A DNA stretch of 64,000 nt. Source: Allorhizobium borbori (lineage in GTDB: Bacteria; Pseudomonadota; Alphaproteobacteria; Rhizobiales; Rhizobiaceae). Positions within the stretch are counted from its first letter, which is position 1. Each line of letters starts with the position of its first letter. The DNA is taken from the NCBI RefSeq assembly GCF_014196535.1, contig NZ_JACIDU010000012.1, positions 62,001 to 126,000 of the forward strand. Reading direction: 5' to 3'. A program made the position numbers and the translations under genes. Below are positions 56,103 to 64,000 of the stretch, in pieces. The notes below the pieces were generated by a model, which was given only the letters and a program-made list of their open reading frames with translations, made no database searches and was not told the origin of the DNA.

Positions 56103-57035
56103 ATGATCAAGGATATCAAGGGCCTGCACCACATTACATCGATGGCTTCCGACGCACGCGAAAACAACCGCTTTTTCATCGATGTTCTCGGCCTGCGCCG
56201 CGTGAAGCAGACCGTGAACTTCGACGATCCGAATGTCTACCACCTCTATTACGGTGACCAGAACGGCACGCCCGGCACGGTCATGACCTACTTCCCCTTC
56301 TCGCACATGATGAACGGGCGCCCCGGCGTCGGGGAAGTTGGCGAGGTCCAGTTCGCCGTTCCGCAAGGGGCGCTGACTTACTGGCAGGATCGCCTGACGG
56401 CAAAGGGTGCCGGCATCATCGGCACCGACACCACCTTCGGCGCGGCGCGTCTGCGCTTCTCCGGCCCGGACGGTGACAGCCTTGCCCTTGTGGAGACGGC
56501 TGACGACGCCCGTTCACCCTGGACGGCGTCCGGCATTGGCGAGGATGTGGCAATCCGTGGATTTACCGGCGCGCGCTTCAACCTCCACGACACGGCGGCC
56601 ACGAGCGAACTTCTCGGCTTCATGGGCTACCAGAAGGCCGATACGGAAGGAGACACGACACGCTTCATCATGCCCGGTGGCAACGGAGCCGATACGATTG
56701 ACCTTGTATCCCTGCCGAAGACACCGTTTGCCCGACAGGGTGCCGGATCGGTGCACCACATCGCCTTCGCCGTCGAAAGTCGCCAGAAGCAACTCGAAGT
56801 GCGCAAGGCGCTCATGGATACCGGCTATCAGGTCACTCCGGTCATCGACCGGGACTACTTCCTGGCGATCTACTTCCGCACCCCCGGTGGCGTGCTGTTC
56901 GAAGTCGCCACCAATGAGCCCGGTTTCGATCGGGACGAGGACACCGCGCATCTGGGTGAAGCGCTGAAGCTGCCGCAGCAATACGAGCCTTTCCGCTCTC
57001 AAATCGAGGCTAATCTGGAACCGCTGGCGGCCTGA
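56103..57035 (+). CDS. Ring-cleaving dioxygenase, MhqO/PcpA-like (VOC superfamily)
   Basis: 310 aa with two VOC units. Metal ligands are predicted as a His in GLHHITSMASD (residues 9-10), a His in SVHHIAFAVES (about 219) and a Glu in LFEVATNEPGFDRDED (about 268). The N-terminal and NVYHLYYGDQNGTPGTVMTYFPF segments are typical of hydroquinone-type dioxygenases such as MhqO, LinE and PcpA. The probable role is cleavage or detoxification of a hydroquinone or quinone-derived compound. Confidence 0.87.
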   Translation: MIKDIKGLHHITSMASDARENNRFFIDVLGLRRVKQTVNFDDPNVYHLYYGDQNGTPGTVMTYFPFSHMMNGRPGVGEVGEVQFAVPQGALTYWQDRLTAKGAGIIGTDTTFGAARLRFSGPDGDSLALVETADDARSPWTASGIGEDVAIRGFTGARFNLHDTAATSELLGFMGYQKADTEGDTTRFIMPGGNGADTIDLVSLPKTPFARQGAGSVHHIAFAVESRQKQLEVRKALMDTGYQVTPVIDRDYFLAIYFRTPGGVLFEVATNEPGFDRDEDTAHLGEALKLPQQYEPFRSQIEANLEPLAA

Positions 57036-57075
57036 AGAAACAGGCCGGCTCTCACGCCGATCAGCAAAGCGAGAA

Positions 57076-57112
57076 TTGAAACGCCGCGGTCATGCGACCT
57101 GCGGTGTTTCAA
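57076..57112. terminator. Bidirectional hairpin between dioxygenase and truncated AraC gene
   Basis: Twelve-bp stem TTGAAACGCCGC / GCGGTGTTTCAA with one G-T pair and a 13-nt loop, between convergent genes. The stop codon of the minus-strand gene lies inside the 3' arm. Confidence 0.65.
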
Positions 57113-57672
57113 TGTTGATAACGGGGCCGTCCGTAACGCTGGGCAATATGGGCGTTGAACGCCAATGCAACGTGGACAAGTAACCTGTCCCGCACATCGT
57201 CCGCCATGTCGAAAAGCGGCATGAGGGCAGCACCAATGTCACGAACCGTCCGGTCCTCGATCCCGCGACAGACCGTGAGGTCTTCGACACGCGGCTCGCC
57301 CGCCTCGTCCGCAAGCTCAGCCAAATGCTCATAGGGAATGTGGAAGACGAGAACTTCGAAGCCGCCCTGTATTGCGATGCCGGCGCCCTGCTGCAAATCG
57401 ATCAGGCAGATGGATCCCTTCGGATAGAGCTTTAGCGCGCCGGGCGGGCGGTCAGGCCAGATGTCGCGATGCTCGGCATCGCACAGATAGAGCACAACAA
57501 GGAAAGCGTTATCGGGCGGCAGGATAACCGGCGGATCGTCATTATCGTAACTGCACCAGAGATGTGTGATGGACAGCACGGCGCGGCGAAGCGGTATCGT
57601 TATCAGGGACCGGGCATTGCCTGTCCGAAAACAATCAGCAATTTTTTCGCCTGCGGCGAATGCATTACTCAC
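57109..57672 (-). CDS. AraC-type sensor domain without DNA-binding domain (truncated regulator)
   Basis: 187 aa from a GTG. It aligns along its length with the N-terminal and linker part of the AraC regulator encoded divergently at 57832 (for example the segment ending HIAQRYG here and HLVQRYG there). It stops just where the two helix-turn-helix motifs should begin, and none is found downstream in any frame. It is either a degenerate gene or a free effector domain that could dimerise with its neighbour. The stop lies in a terminator hairpin, so the truncation has a clean end. Confidence 0.65.
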   Translation of the reverse strand: MSNAFAAGEKIADCFRTGNARSLITIPLRRAVLSITHLWCSYDNDDPPVILPPDNAFLVVLYLCDAEHRDIWPDRPPGALKLYPKGSICLIDLQQGAGIAIQGGFEVLVFHIPYEHLAELADEAGEPRVEDLTVCRGIEDRTVRDIGAALMPLFDMADDVRDRLLVHVALAFNAHIAQRYGRPRYQH

Positions 57673-57831
57673 ATGGGTCTCGCTTCAGCGGTTTCGATTT
57701 TAACGGCAAGCGTCATCATAGGCGATAACGCAGCGCATTATAGAAAGGAATGGACTCAATTTCGCCGCCATGGCATCAAATTGGCAGTATGCCGGATTGC
57801 CCTTGAAGATTGAAAGAGAAAGTGGCTCGCC

Positions 57832-58743
57832 TTGCTCCGTAAATCCATCAGCGGGACCAAAACTCCTCTCGCGCAGAAAACCGACAGTTTCGGATGCCCG
57901 TTCGACAAGCTCTACAAGGATCAGTTCCTTGCAGGGGCCGACATCTCGTTTTTCCGCAAGGGAACGCGCGACGACAGGATCGAGCAGGTCACGACGCCGG
58001 CCAGCGATCGCGGCTTTGCCATCGGCATATCGACCCTTGCCGGTCATTCGCGTCGGATCTTCCATGAACATCATGTAACGAACCATGTGTTCGGTGAGGA
58101 TTCCCTTTACATTCGCAATCTTGCCGAACCCTACAAGGCCGACCTCAACGGCGCCTTCGACATGCTCCTGCTTGAGATTTCGCCGGCATCGCTTGCCAGA
58201 ATTGCCGAGGAGACAGATTTTTCCGGCGTAACGATGCTTCAGGCGGAAACAGCCTCGGTCGACCCCGTGCTCTCAAACCTCGTGCGCGCACTGATTCCGG
58301 CGCTGGAGCGTCCGGCAGAGGCAAGCAGGCTGTTCGTCGATCAGCTGGCGACGGCAATAGGCACCCATCTTGTTCAGCGCTATGGCGGCAAGACGCAAGC
58401 GCCTCCGGTACAATCGAGAAAACTGTCGCGTTCCCACGAGGTTCTCGCCAAGAATCTCTTGCTCGAAAACCTCGACGGGCAGGTTTCCATTCTGGATATT
58501 TCGCAGGCTTGCAATCTTTCCCGTGGTTATTTCATCCGGGCCTTTCGCGAGACCACGGGCGTAACGCCTTACCAGTGGCTTGTAAAAGAGCGCGTTGCAC
58601 GGGCACGCGAACTGCTGAAGCGGTCGGATATTCCACTTTCGGAAGTCGCGATTGCCTGCGGCTTCTCCGATCAGAGCCACTTTACCCGTGTCTTCACCAG
58701 CATTGTGGGAACCACACCAGGGAATTGGCGCCGAAACGCCTGA
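57832..58743 (+). CDS. AraC family transcriptional regulator
   Basis: 303 aa from a TTG start, the only useful start before conserved sequence. N-terminal AraC-binding-like domain (about 20-180); C-terminal pair of helix-turn-helix motifs (VSILDISQACNLSRGYFIRAFRETTGVTPYQWL and LSEVAIACGFSDQSHFTRVFTSIVGTTPGNWR, residues about 210-300). Divergent from its truncated relative; targets may be the neighbouring hydrolase/amidohydrolase genes. Confidence 0.88.
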   Translation: MLRKSISGTKTPLAQKTDSFGCPFDKLYKDQFLAGADISFFRKGTRDDRIEQVTTPASDRGFAIGISTLAGHSRRIFHEHHVTNHVFGEDSLYIRNLAEPYKADLNGAFDMLLLEISPASLARIAEETDFSGVTMLQAETASVDPVLSNLVRALIPALERPAEASRLFVDQLATAIGTHLVQRYGGKTQAPPVQSRKLSRSHEVLAKNLLLENLDGQVSILDISQACNLSRGYFIRAFRETTGVTPYQWLVKERVARARELLKRSDIPLSEVAIACGFSDQSHFTRVFTSIVGTTPGNWRRNA

Positions 58744-59200
58744 CTGAATTTCATGGTTGAATCCGCCGCCGCCCTTTGGGGGCGGAAACCGTCAACGCAC
58801 GTTCATTTTGTCGTTTGACAGGTTCGACGTACCTTACGTTCAAATTACCGGACTTTCCGACAAGACCCGTTCTGGCATTTGAGCGATTTTCCGCGCAACC
58901 GAACAATCAACGCCGAAGCCAAGGCCACGACGCTCCGGATGCTGGAAAGACCGCTTCATTATTTCAAAAACAGCAATTCATTCAAAACAAATATTACAAT
59001 TTTCGAAATTACGGAACCACATTAGGTTTCTTTTCAGCAGCCAAGACGAACGAGAGCAGACGGAGCGACAAAGCCAGAAAGGCTCCGGACACTCAAGGAC
59101 CTCCTGAAACGAGCGCCGAGACCCCGGCGCCCGACGGGTAGGTGCTGCCCGGTCAAACCCAGCCGCAACGGCGGTTCAACAAACGAAAGAGGAGCCTGAA
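58744..59200. other. Long intergenic region upstream of the cysteine hydrolase gene
   Basis: 457 bp with no supported gene. The first part has a weak GC-rich hairpin after the AraC gene. The second part holds copy B of the recurrent 44-bp element, about 200 bp before the hydrolase start, leaving a long 5' leader. Confidence 0.55.
58958..59001. promoter_or_regulatory. Recurrent 44-bp element, copy B
   Basis: 40 of 44 positions match the copy beside the LysR gene, including ATTATTTCAA and GCAATT/ACAATT half-sites 23 bp apart (58973 and 58996). Sits upstream of the cysteine hydrolase gene. Confidence 0.65.
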
Positions 59201-59890
59201 ATGTCCAAGCTTGAAGTCCTGACCCCCGCAAACAGCCAGCTTATCTTTATCGACCAGCAGCCGCAGATGGCGATGGGCGTTCAGTCCATCGACCGCCAGA
59301 CCCTGAAGAACAATGTCGTCGGTCTGGCCAAGGCCGCCAAGATCTTCAACATTCCGACCACGATCACGACGGTCGAAACCCTTTCCTTCTCCGGCCACAC
59401 CTTCCCGGAACTCCTCGCAGTCTTCCCGGAAAACGACATCCTGGAGCGTACCTCGATGAATTCCTGGGACGACCAGAACGTTCGCGATGCGCTGGACCGG
59501 AATTTTGCCGAAGGTCGCAAGAAAATCGTCGTTTCCGGCCTGTGGACCGAAGTCTGCAACACCACCTTCGCACTCTCTGCCCTGCATGACCGTTCGGATT
59601 TCGAGATCTACATGGTGGCCGACGCTTCCGGTGGCACCTCCGCCGACGCCCACAAATACGCCATGGACCGCATGGTGCAGGCCGGCATCATTCCGGTGAC
59701 CTGGCAGCAGGTTCTGCTGGAGTGGCAGCGCGACTGGGCCCACCGCGACACCTACGATGCCGTCACCTCGCTCGCCAAGGAACATTCCGGCGCCTACGGC
59801 ATGGGCATCGACTACGCCTACACGATGGTTCACGGCGCCCCCGAGCGCGTCACCCATGGCAAGCGTATCGGCCCGAACCCGGCCAAGTAA
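59201..59890 (+). CDS. Isochorismatase-like cysteine hydrolase (YcaC type)
   Basis: 229 aa, alpha/beta cysteine hydrolase fold. Catalytic Asp18 (LIFIDQQPQMAMG) and Cys119 (VSGLWTEVCNTTFALSAL) are visible, and the YcaC-like segment ERTSMNSWDDQNV replaces the Lys-containing motif of classical isochorismatases. ADASGGTSADAHKYAMDRMVQAG follows as in YcaC. The C-terminus is extended by about 30 residues compared with YcaC. Substrate unknown; carries copy B of the LysR-associated element upstream. Confidence 0.88.
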   Translation: MSKLEVLTPANSQLIFIDQQPQMAMGVQSIDRQTLKNNVVGLAKAAKIFNIPTTITTVETLSFSGHTFPELLAVFPENDILERTSMNSWDDQNVRDALDRNFAEGRKKIVVSGLWTEVCNTTFALSALHDRSDFEIYMVADASGGTSADAHKYAMDRMVQAGIIPVTWQQVLLEWQRDWAHRDTYDAVTSLAKEHSGAYGMGIDYAYTMVHGAPERVTHGKRIGPNPAK

Positions 59891-59956
59891 GCACCATGAC
59901 GACAACTCCGGCGTCTGGCCGGAGTTGTCCCCCTCAAACAGAGAAAGGGATTGCCC

Positions 59957-60238
59957 GTGAAAGTCTATCTCCTGTCCCTTGGCGCCGGCGTGCTTGTCGG
60001 TGTCGTCTACGGTCTGCTCAACGTCCGCTCGCCTGCGCCGCCGGTCGTTGCCCTCGTCGGGCTTCTCGGCATTCTTCTCGGCGAGCAGGTCATTCCGCTT
60101 GCCAGGACGCTCTGGAGCCGGGAGGCCGCGGCAGTTTCGTGGTTCAATCACGTCAAGCCGCACGTGTTCGGCGAGATGCCGAAGGGCGGCTCGAATGTCG
60201 CCGCCTCCGGCCGCGACCGCACCGGCGATCACGGTTGA
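59957..60238 (+). CDS. XapX domain (DUF1427) small membrane protein
   Basis: 93 aa from a GTG with AAAGGGA upstream; a TTG two codons earlier is possible. Two hydrophobic segments (about 3-22 and 28-47: LLSLGAGVLVGVVYGLLNVRSPAPP and VALVGLLGILLGEQVIPLA) form the XapX domain, followed by a polar tail. Function unknown. It sits between the cysteine hydrolase and the amidohydrolase in one apparent operon. Confidence 0.8.
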   Translation: MKVYLLSLGAGVLVGVVYGLLNVRSPAPPVVALVGLLGILLGEQVIPLARTLWSREAAAVSWFNHVKPHVFGEMPKGGSNVAASGRDRTGDHG

Positions 60239-60323
60239 TTCCCGCGGGCCGCCCTCACCCGGCGGCCCCGGATTTCCTTTTAAAGCCTGCGCCCTAAATA
60301 CCGTCAAAACCGGAGCCGATGCC

Positions 60324-62201
60324 ATGAAACCCGATCTCATCCTTCACAATGGTCGCTTCACCACGCTGGATCGAGGCAACCCGAATGCGACCGCCGTCGC
60401 CATCAAGGACGGGCTGTTTGAAGAGGTCGGCACCGATGCCGAGATCATGGCGTTGGCCGGTTCCGGCACGAAGATTGTCGACCTGAAAGGCCGGCGAGTT
60501 CTTCCCGGTCTGATCGACAATCATACCCACGTCATTCGCGGCGGGTTGAACTTCAACATGGAACTGCGCTGGGACGGTGTGCGCTCGCTGGCCGATGCGA
60601 TGGACATGTTGAAGCGTCAGGTGGCCATCACGCCGCCGCCGCAATGGGTGCGCGTCGTTGGCGGCTTTACCGAGCATCAGTTTGTCGAAAAGCGGCTTCC
60701 GACAATCGAGGAAATCAATGCCGTCGCACCGGATACGCCCGTCTTCCTGCTTCACCTTTATGACCGGGCGCTTCTGAACGGCGCGGCGCTGCGCGCTGTC
60801 GGCTACACGAGGGACACGCCGAACCCGCCCGGCGGCGAGATAACCCGCGATGCCAACGGCAACCCCACAGGCATACTGCTGGCCAAGCCGAATGCCGGCA
60901 TCCTCTATTCGACGCTCGCCAAGGGACCGAAATTGCCCTTCGACTATCAGGTCAACTCGACCCGCCATTTCATGCGTGAACTTAACCGGCTGGGCGTCAC
61001 ATCGGTCATCGACGCGGGCGGCGGCTTCCAGAACTATCCCGACGATTACGAAGTCATCCAGAAGCTCTCGGACGAAGGGCAGATGACGGTGCGTCTGGCC
61101 TATAACCTCTTCACCCAGAAGCCAAAGCAGGAAAAGGAAGACTTTCTCAACTGGACTGCATCGGTGAAATACAAGCAGGGCAACGACTACTTCCGTCACA
61201 ATGGCGCCGGCGAGATGCTAGTCTTCTCCGCTGCCGATTTTGAGGACTTCCGCCAGCCGCGCCCGGAAATGGCGCCGGAAATGGAAGGCGAACTGGAAGA
61301 GGTCGTGCGGGTTCTCGCCGAAAACCGCTGGCCCTGGCGTCTGCACGCGACCTACGACGAAACGATTTCCCGCGCGCTCGACGTTTTCGAAAAGGTCGAC
61401 AAGGATATTCCGCTCGACGGGCTGAACTGGTTCTTCGACCACGCCGAAACCATCTCCGAACGCTCGATCGATCGTATTGCCGCACTGGGCGGCGGCATCG
61501 CCACACAGCACCGCATGGCCTATCAGGGCGAATATTTCGTGGAACGCTACGGCCAGGGCGTCGCGGAAGCGACCCCGCCGCTCCGCCGTATGCTCGACAA
61601 GGGCGTCCATGTTTCCGCCGGCACCGACGCGACGCGCGTCGCCTCCTATAACCCTTGGGTGTCGCTATCATGGATGGTGACCGGCAAGACGGTAGGCGGC
61701 ATGCAGCTTTATCCCCGCGCCAATTGCCTCGATCGCGAGACGGCATTGCGCATGTGGACGGAAAAAGTCACCTGGTTCTCGAACGAGGAAGGCAAGAAAG
61801 GCCGCATCGAAAAGGGCCAGTTCGCCGATCTCGTCGTTCCGGACAAGGATTACTTCGCCTGTGCCGAAGACGAGATTTCCTTCCTGACCTCGGAACTGAC
61901 CATGGTCGGCGGCAAGATCGTCTACGGCGCGGGAGATTTCCGGACCCTCGATGAAAACGATATTCCACCGGCCATGCCGGACTGGTCTCCGGTCCGCCGG
62001 TTCGGCGGCTACGCAGGTTGGGGCGAACCCGATGGGGCAGGTCGTCATTCCCTGCGCCGAACCTCCCTCATGTCCTGCGGTTGCGCCAATGACTGCAATG
62101 TCCACGGCCACGATCATGCCGGCGCATGGACCTCGAAACTGCCGATTGCCGATCTGAAGGGCTTTTTCGGGGCACTGGGTTGCTCGTGCTGGGCTGTGTG
62201 A
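60324..62201 (+). CDS. YtcJ-like metal-dependent amidohydrolase with Cys-rich tail
   Basis: 625 aa amidohydrolase-3 family protein. N-terminal LILHNGRFTTLDRGNPNATAVAIKDG and metal-binding VLPGLIDNHTHVIRGG; further His in RLHATYDETISRAL-type, FFDHAETIS and GTDATRVASYNPW segments complete the TIM-barrel metal site. Residues about 585-625 form an unusual tail with Cys585, Cys587, Cys591, a VHGHDHAG stretch, and CSC at 620-622, which could bind a metal. Substrate unknown. The long in-frame upstream extension overlaps the XapX gene and was rejected. Confidence 0.85.
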   Translation: MKPDLILHNGRFTTLDRGNPNATAVAIKDGLFEEVGTDAEIMALAGSGTKIVDLKGRRVLPGLIDNHTHVIRGGLNFNMELRWDGVRSLADAMDMLKRQVAITPPPQWVRVVGGFTEHQFVEKRLPTIEEINAVAPDTPVFLLHLYDRALLNGAALRAVGYTRDTPNPPGGEITRDANGNPTGILLAKPNAGILYSTLAKGPKLPFDYQVNSTRHFMRELNRLGVTSVIDAGGGFQNYPDDYEVIQKLSDEGQMTVRLAYNLFTQKPKQEKEDFLNWTASVKYKQGNDYFRHNGAGEMLVFSAADFEDFRQPRPEMAPEMEGELEEVVRVLAENRWPWRLHATYDETISRALDVFEKVDKDIPLDGLNWFFDHAETISERSIDRIAALGGGIATQHRMAYQGEYFVERYGQGVAEATPPLRRMLDKGVHVSAGTDATRVASYNPWVSLSWMVTGKTVGGMQLYPRANCLDRETALRMWTEKVTWFSNEEGKKGRIEKGQFADLVVPDKDYFACAEDEISFLTSELTMVGGKIVYGAGDFRTLDENDIPPAMPDWSPVRRFGGYAGWGEPDGAGRHSLRRTSLMSCGCANDCNVHGHDHAGAWTSKLPIADLKGFFGALGCSCWAV

Positions 62202-62234
62202 CAAGAGAAGCGACCTGAACAGAGCGATTGCAGT

Positions 62235-62278
62235 ATAATTTCAATTACCGCAATTAAATCGCAATAATTGATGCAATT
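62235..62278. promoter_or_regulatory. Recurrent 44-bp element, copy C
   Basis: About 31 of 44 positions match copy A; the ATTTCAA start and two GCAATT half-sites 23 bp apart (62250 and 62273) are kept. An extra GCAATAATTG lies between them. It is 87 bp before the doxX start. Confidence 0.55.
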
Positions 62279-62364
62279 GTTGCGAATACTCGTTCAGGCC
62301 ATCATCGCTCCATCAGACGACAACAAGGCCGCCAGGTTGGTCGGCAACCCTTAAAGGAGCAGAG

Positions 62365-62805
62365 ATGTCCGCATATCCTTCACAGGCAGGCTTCAAAGGT
62401 GCGTTGAGCGCCGTGATTGCCGCGCCGGCGAGCCACAGGCTGGCACTTATGGCGCTGTGCGCTGCCTATATTCAGGGGCCGCTTACGAAGCTTTTCGATT
62501 TTGCCGGCGCCCAGGCCGAAATGACGCATTTCGGCCTCACGCCCGCACCGCTCGTTGCTGGTGCTGTCATCCTGTTCGAATTGACGGCATCGGCACTCGT
62601 CGTTTCGGGCTTTCTGCGGTGGGCCGGCGCACTGGCACTGGCGGCTTTCACACTGCTGGCGACGTTCATCGCCCTTCGCTTCTGGGAAATGGCGCCGGGC
62701 ATGGACCGCATGATGGCGACCAACGCCTTTTTTGAACACCTGGGTCTCGCTGGTGCGTTTGTTATTGTTGCCGCAGCAGACCTCACGCGGGGAGCAGGTC
62801 AATGA
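62365..62805 (+). CDS. DoxX family membrane protein
   Basis: 146 aa with four predicted membrane spans. GPLTKLFDFAGAQAEMTHFGL and a conserved LALAAFTLLATFIALRFW segment are typical of DoxX/MhqP-type proteins. In other bacteria such proteins are induced with quinone-responsive dioxygenases. AAAGGAG before the ATG; overlaps the MFS gene by ATGA. Confidence 0.85.
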   Translation: MSAYPSQAGFKGALSAVIAAPASHRLALMALCAAYIQGPLTKLFDFAGAQAEMTHFGLTPAPLVAGAVILFELTASALVVSGFLRWAGALALAAFTLLATFIALRFWEMAPGMDRMMATNAFFEHLGLAGAFVIVAAADLTRGAGQ

Positions 62806-64000
62806 GTGCGTCGAAAACCTCAAAGAGCAGCTTCGCACCACTCGCCCAACCGGTCTTCGCAGTCCTCTGGGCCGCTACGGTTCTGGGCAACACCGGAAGT
62901 TTCATGCGCGACGTCGCCAGTTCCTGGCTGATGACGGATCTCTCGGCTTCACCCGCCGCCGTCGCCATGGTACAGGCCGCCGGCACGCTGCCGATCTTCC
63001 TTCTGGCCATTCCGGCAGGCGTTTTGACCGACATTCTCGACCGCCGCAAATTCCTGATCGCAATCCAGTTGCTTCTGGCGTCCGTCAGCATCACGCTGAT
63101 GGTTCTGGCCCAGACGGGAATGCTCTCCATCAGCGCATTGATCGGCCTGACCTTCATGGGCGGCATCGGCGCGGCGCTGATGGGGCCGACCTGGCAGGCG
63201 ATCGTGCCGGAACTCGTCAAGCGCGAGGATGTGAAAAGCGCGGTCGCGCTCAACTCGCTCGGCATCAATGTGGCCCGTTCCATCGGCCCGGCTGCCGGGG
63301 GGCTTCTGCTGGCCGCCTTCGGCGCCGGTGTGACCTATGGCGCTGATGTCGCAAGCTATATCATCGTCATCGCTGCCCTCCTCTGGTGGCCGCGCGTCAG
63401 CAACGCCAACGACACCCTCGCCGAAGGTTTCTTCGGGGCGTTCCGCGCCGGGCTGCGCTATACCCGCGCCAGCCGACCGCTGCATGTCGTGCTGTTGCGC
63501 GCCGCGATCTTCTTTGCCTTCGCCAGTGCCGTCTGGGCGCTGCTGCCGCTTGTGGCCCGGCAATTGCTGGGCGGTGACGCCGGCTTCTATGGCATTCTGC
63601 TCGGTGCCGTCGGCGTCGGTGCGGTGGGCGGCGCGCTCATCATGCCCCGGCTGCGGGCCCGTCTCGATGCCGACGGTCTGGTGCTGGTCGCGGTGATCGT
63701 CACAGCCGTTGTCATGGCCGTGCTCTCCTTCGCGCCGCCACGTTGGCTGGCTGTCGTCGTCCTGCTGTTTCTCGGTGCGGCCTGGATTACAGCCCTGACC
63801 ACTTTGAACGGTGCGGCCCAGTCCGTTCTGCCAAACTGGGTACGCGGTCGTGGCCTTGCAGTCTATCTCACCGTCTTCAACGGTGCGATGACAGCGGGCA
63901 GCATAGGCTGGGGTGCGGTCGGCGAAGCAACGGGCGTTTCCGGGGCCTTGCTGCTCGGCGCGGGTGGTCTGCTTGTTGCCGGCCTTGTCATGCACCGCCT
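62802..64000 (+). CDS. MFS exporter, EntS-like (3' end outside window)
   Basis: 399 residues are visible without a stop, and the gene continues past the window edge. At least ten membrane spans, with the MFS_3 pattern LPIFLLAIPAGVLTDILDRRKFLI (loop 2-3 motif DxxDRRK), LIGLTFMGGIGAALMGPTWQAIVPELV and NSLGINVARSIGPAAGGLLL. The family exports siderophores, drugs or metabolites. Coupled to doxX, it may expel the aromatic or quinone compound handled by the cluster. Confidence 0.9.
   Translation, partial: MSASKTSKSSFAPLAQPVFAVLWAATVLGNTGSFMRDVASSWLMTDLSASPAAVAMVQAAGTLPIFLLAIPAGVLTDILDRRKFLIAIQLLLASVSITLMVLAQTGMLSISALIGLTFMGGIGAALMGPTWQAIVPELVKREDVKSAVALNSLGINVARSIGPAAGGLLLAAFGAGVTYGADVASYIIVIAALLWWPRVSNANDTLAEGFFGAFRAGLRYTRASRPLHVVLLRAAIFFAFASAVWALLPLVARQLLGGDAGFYGILLGAVGVGAVGGALIMPRLRARLDADGLVLVAVIVTAVVMAVLSFAPPRWLAVVVLLFLGAAWITALTTLNGAAQSVLPNWVRGRGLAVYLTVFNGAMTAGSIGWGAVGEATGVSGALLLGAGGLLVAGLVMHR

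Noticed and set aside
58762-58786. GC-rich hairpin after the complete AraC gene
   Set aside because: Stem has a bulge and no T-run; too weak to call as a terminator.
1-64000. tRNA, rRNA, CRISPR arrays and intact insertion sequences
   Set aside because: None could be recognised by eye; no cloverleaf-like arms, regularly spaced repeats or transposase motifs were found.

Overview
The window is about 60% GC and tightly packed. It looks like the chromosome of an alphaproteobacterium of the Rhizobiales (Hyphomicrobiales). The reasons are the aerobic cob gene set in rhizobial order with CobE and CbiD, the many solute-binding-protein transporters, the frequent ATGA start/stop overlaps, and LysR, IclR, GntR and Lrp regulators next to catabolic operons. 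Genus and species cannot be read from the sequence alone. No tRNA, rRNA, CRISPR array or intact insertion sequence was seen.

Layout. (1) 1-4.5 kb, minus strand: a TtrSR-like two-component pair downstream of a five-haem cytochrome c that ends in a thiosulfate-dehydrogenase (TsdA) module. (2) 4.7-7.7 kb: a decayed ferric-siderophore ABC ATPase, then an intact chemoreceptor. (3) 7.8-19.1 kb: an Lrp-type regulator and a glyoxalase-like protein, divergent from an operon with a dipeptide-type ABC importer, a FAD amine oxidase-like enzyme, a 2-aminothiazoline-4-carboxylate hydrolase family protein, an M20 amidohydrolase, a cysteine desulfhydrase-like PLP enzyme and RidA. Together they read as import and breakdown of a cyclic or N-blocked cysteine compound. 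(4) 19.4-26.7 kb: a GntR/FCD regulator divergent from an iron-type ABC importer and tcuAB (tricarballylate oxidation). (5) 26.9-34.7 kb: a carboxymuconolactone decarboxylase-like gene, an IclR regulator and a minus-strand operon of TRAP transporter, extradiol dioxygenase, flavin hydroxylase and FAH-family hydrolase, i.e. aromatic acid uptake and ring cleavage.

(6) 34.9-52.2 kb: the cobalamin block. Two divergent cobalamin riboswitches face away from each other, one over cobO-cobQ and one over a DUF1636 gene, cobW, cobN, cobG, cobH, cobI and cobJ; cobL, cobE, cobM, cobA and cobB follow, with cobK and cbiD on the other strand. The set covers corrin ring formation, cobalt insertion and corrinoid amidation, with CbiD present and no cobF in the window. 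(7) 52.4-54.8 kb: a FIST sensor gene and a PAS-GGDEF cyclase, coupled by an ATGA overlap.

(8) 55-64 kb: a LysR regulator divergent from an MhqO-like ring-cleaving dioxygenase; a truncated and a complete AraC-type regulator; then a cysteine hydrolase, an XapX protein, a YtcJ-like amidohydrolase, a DoxX protein and an MFS exporter that runs off the end. A 44-bp AT-rich element recurs before the dioxygenase, the hydrolase and doxX, which suggests one regulon, perhaps for quinone or aromatic electrophile detoxification.
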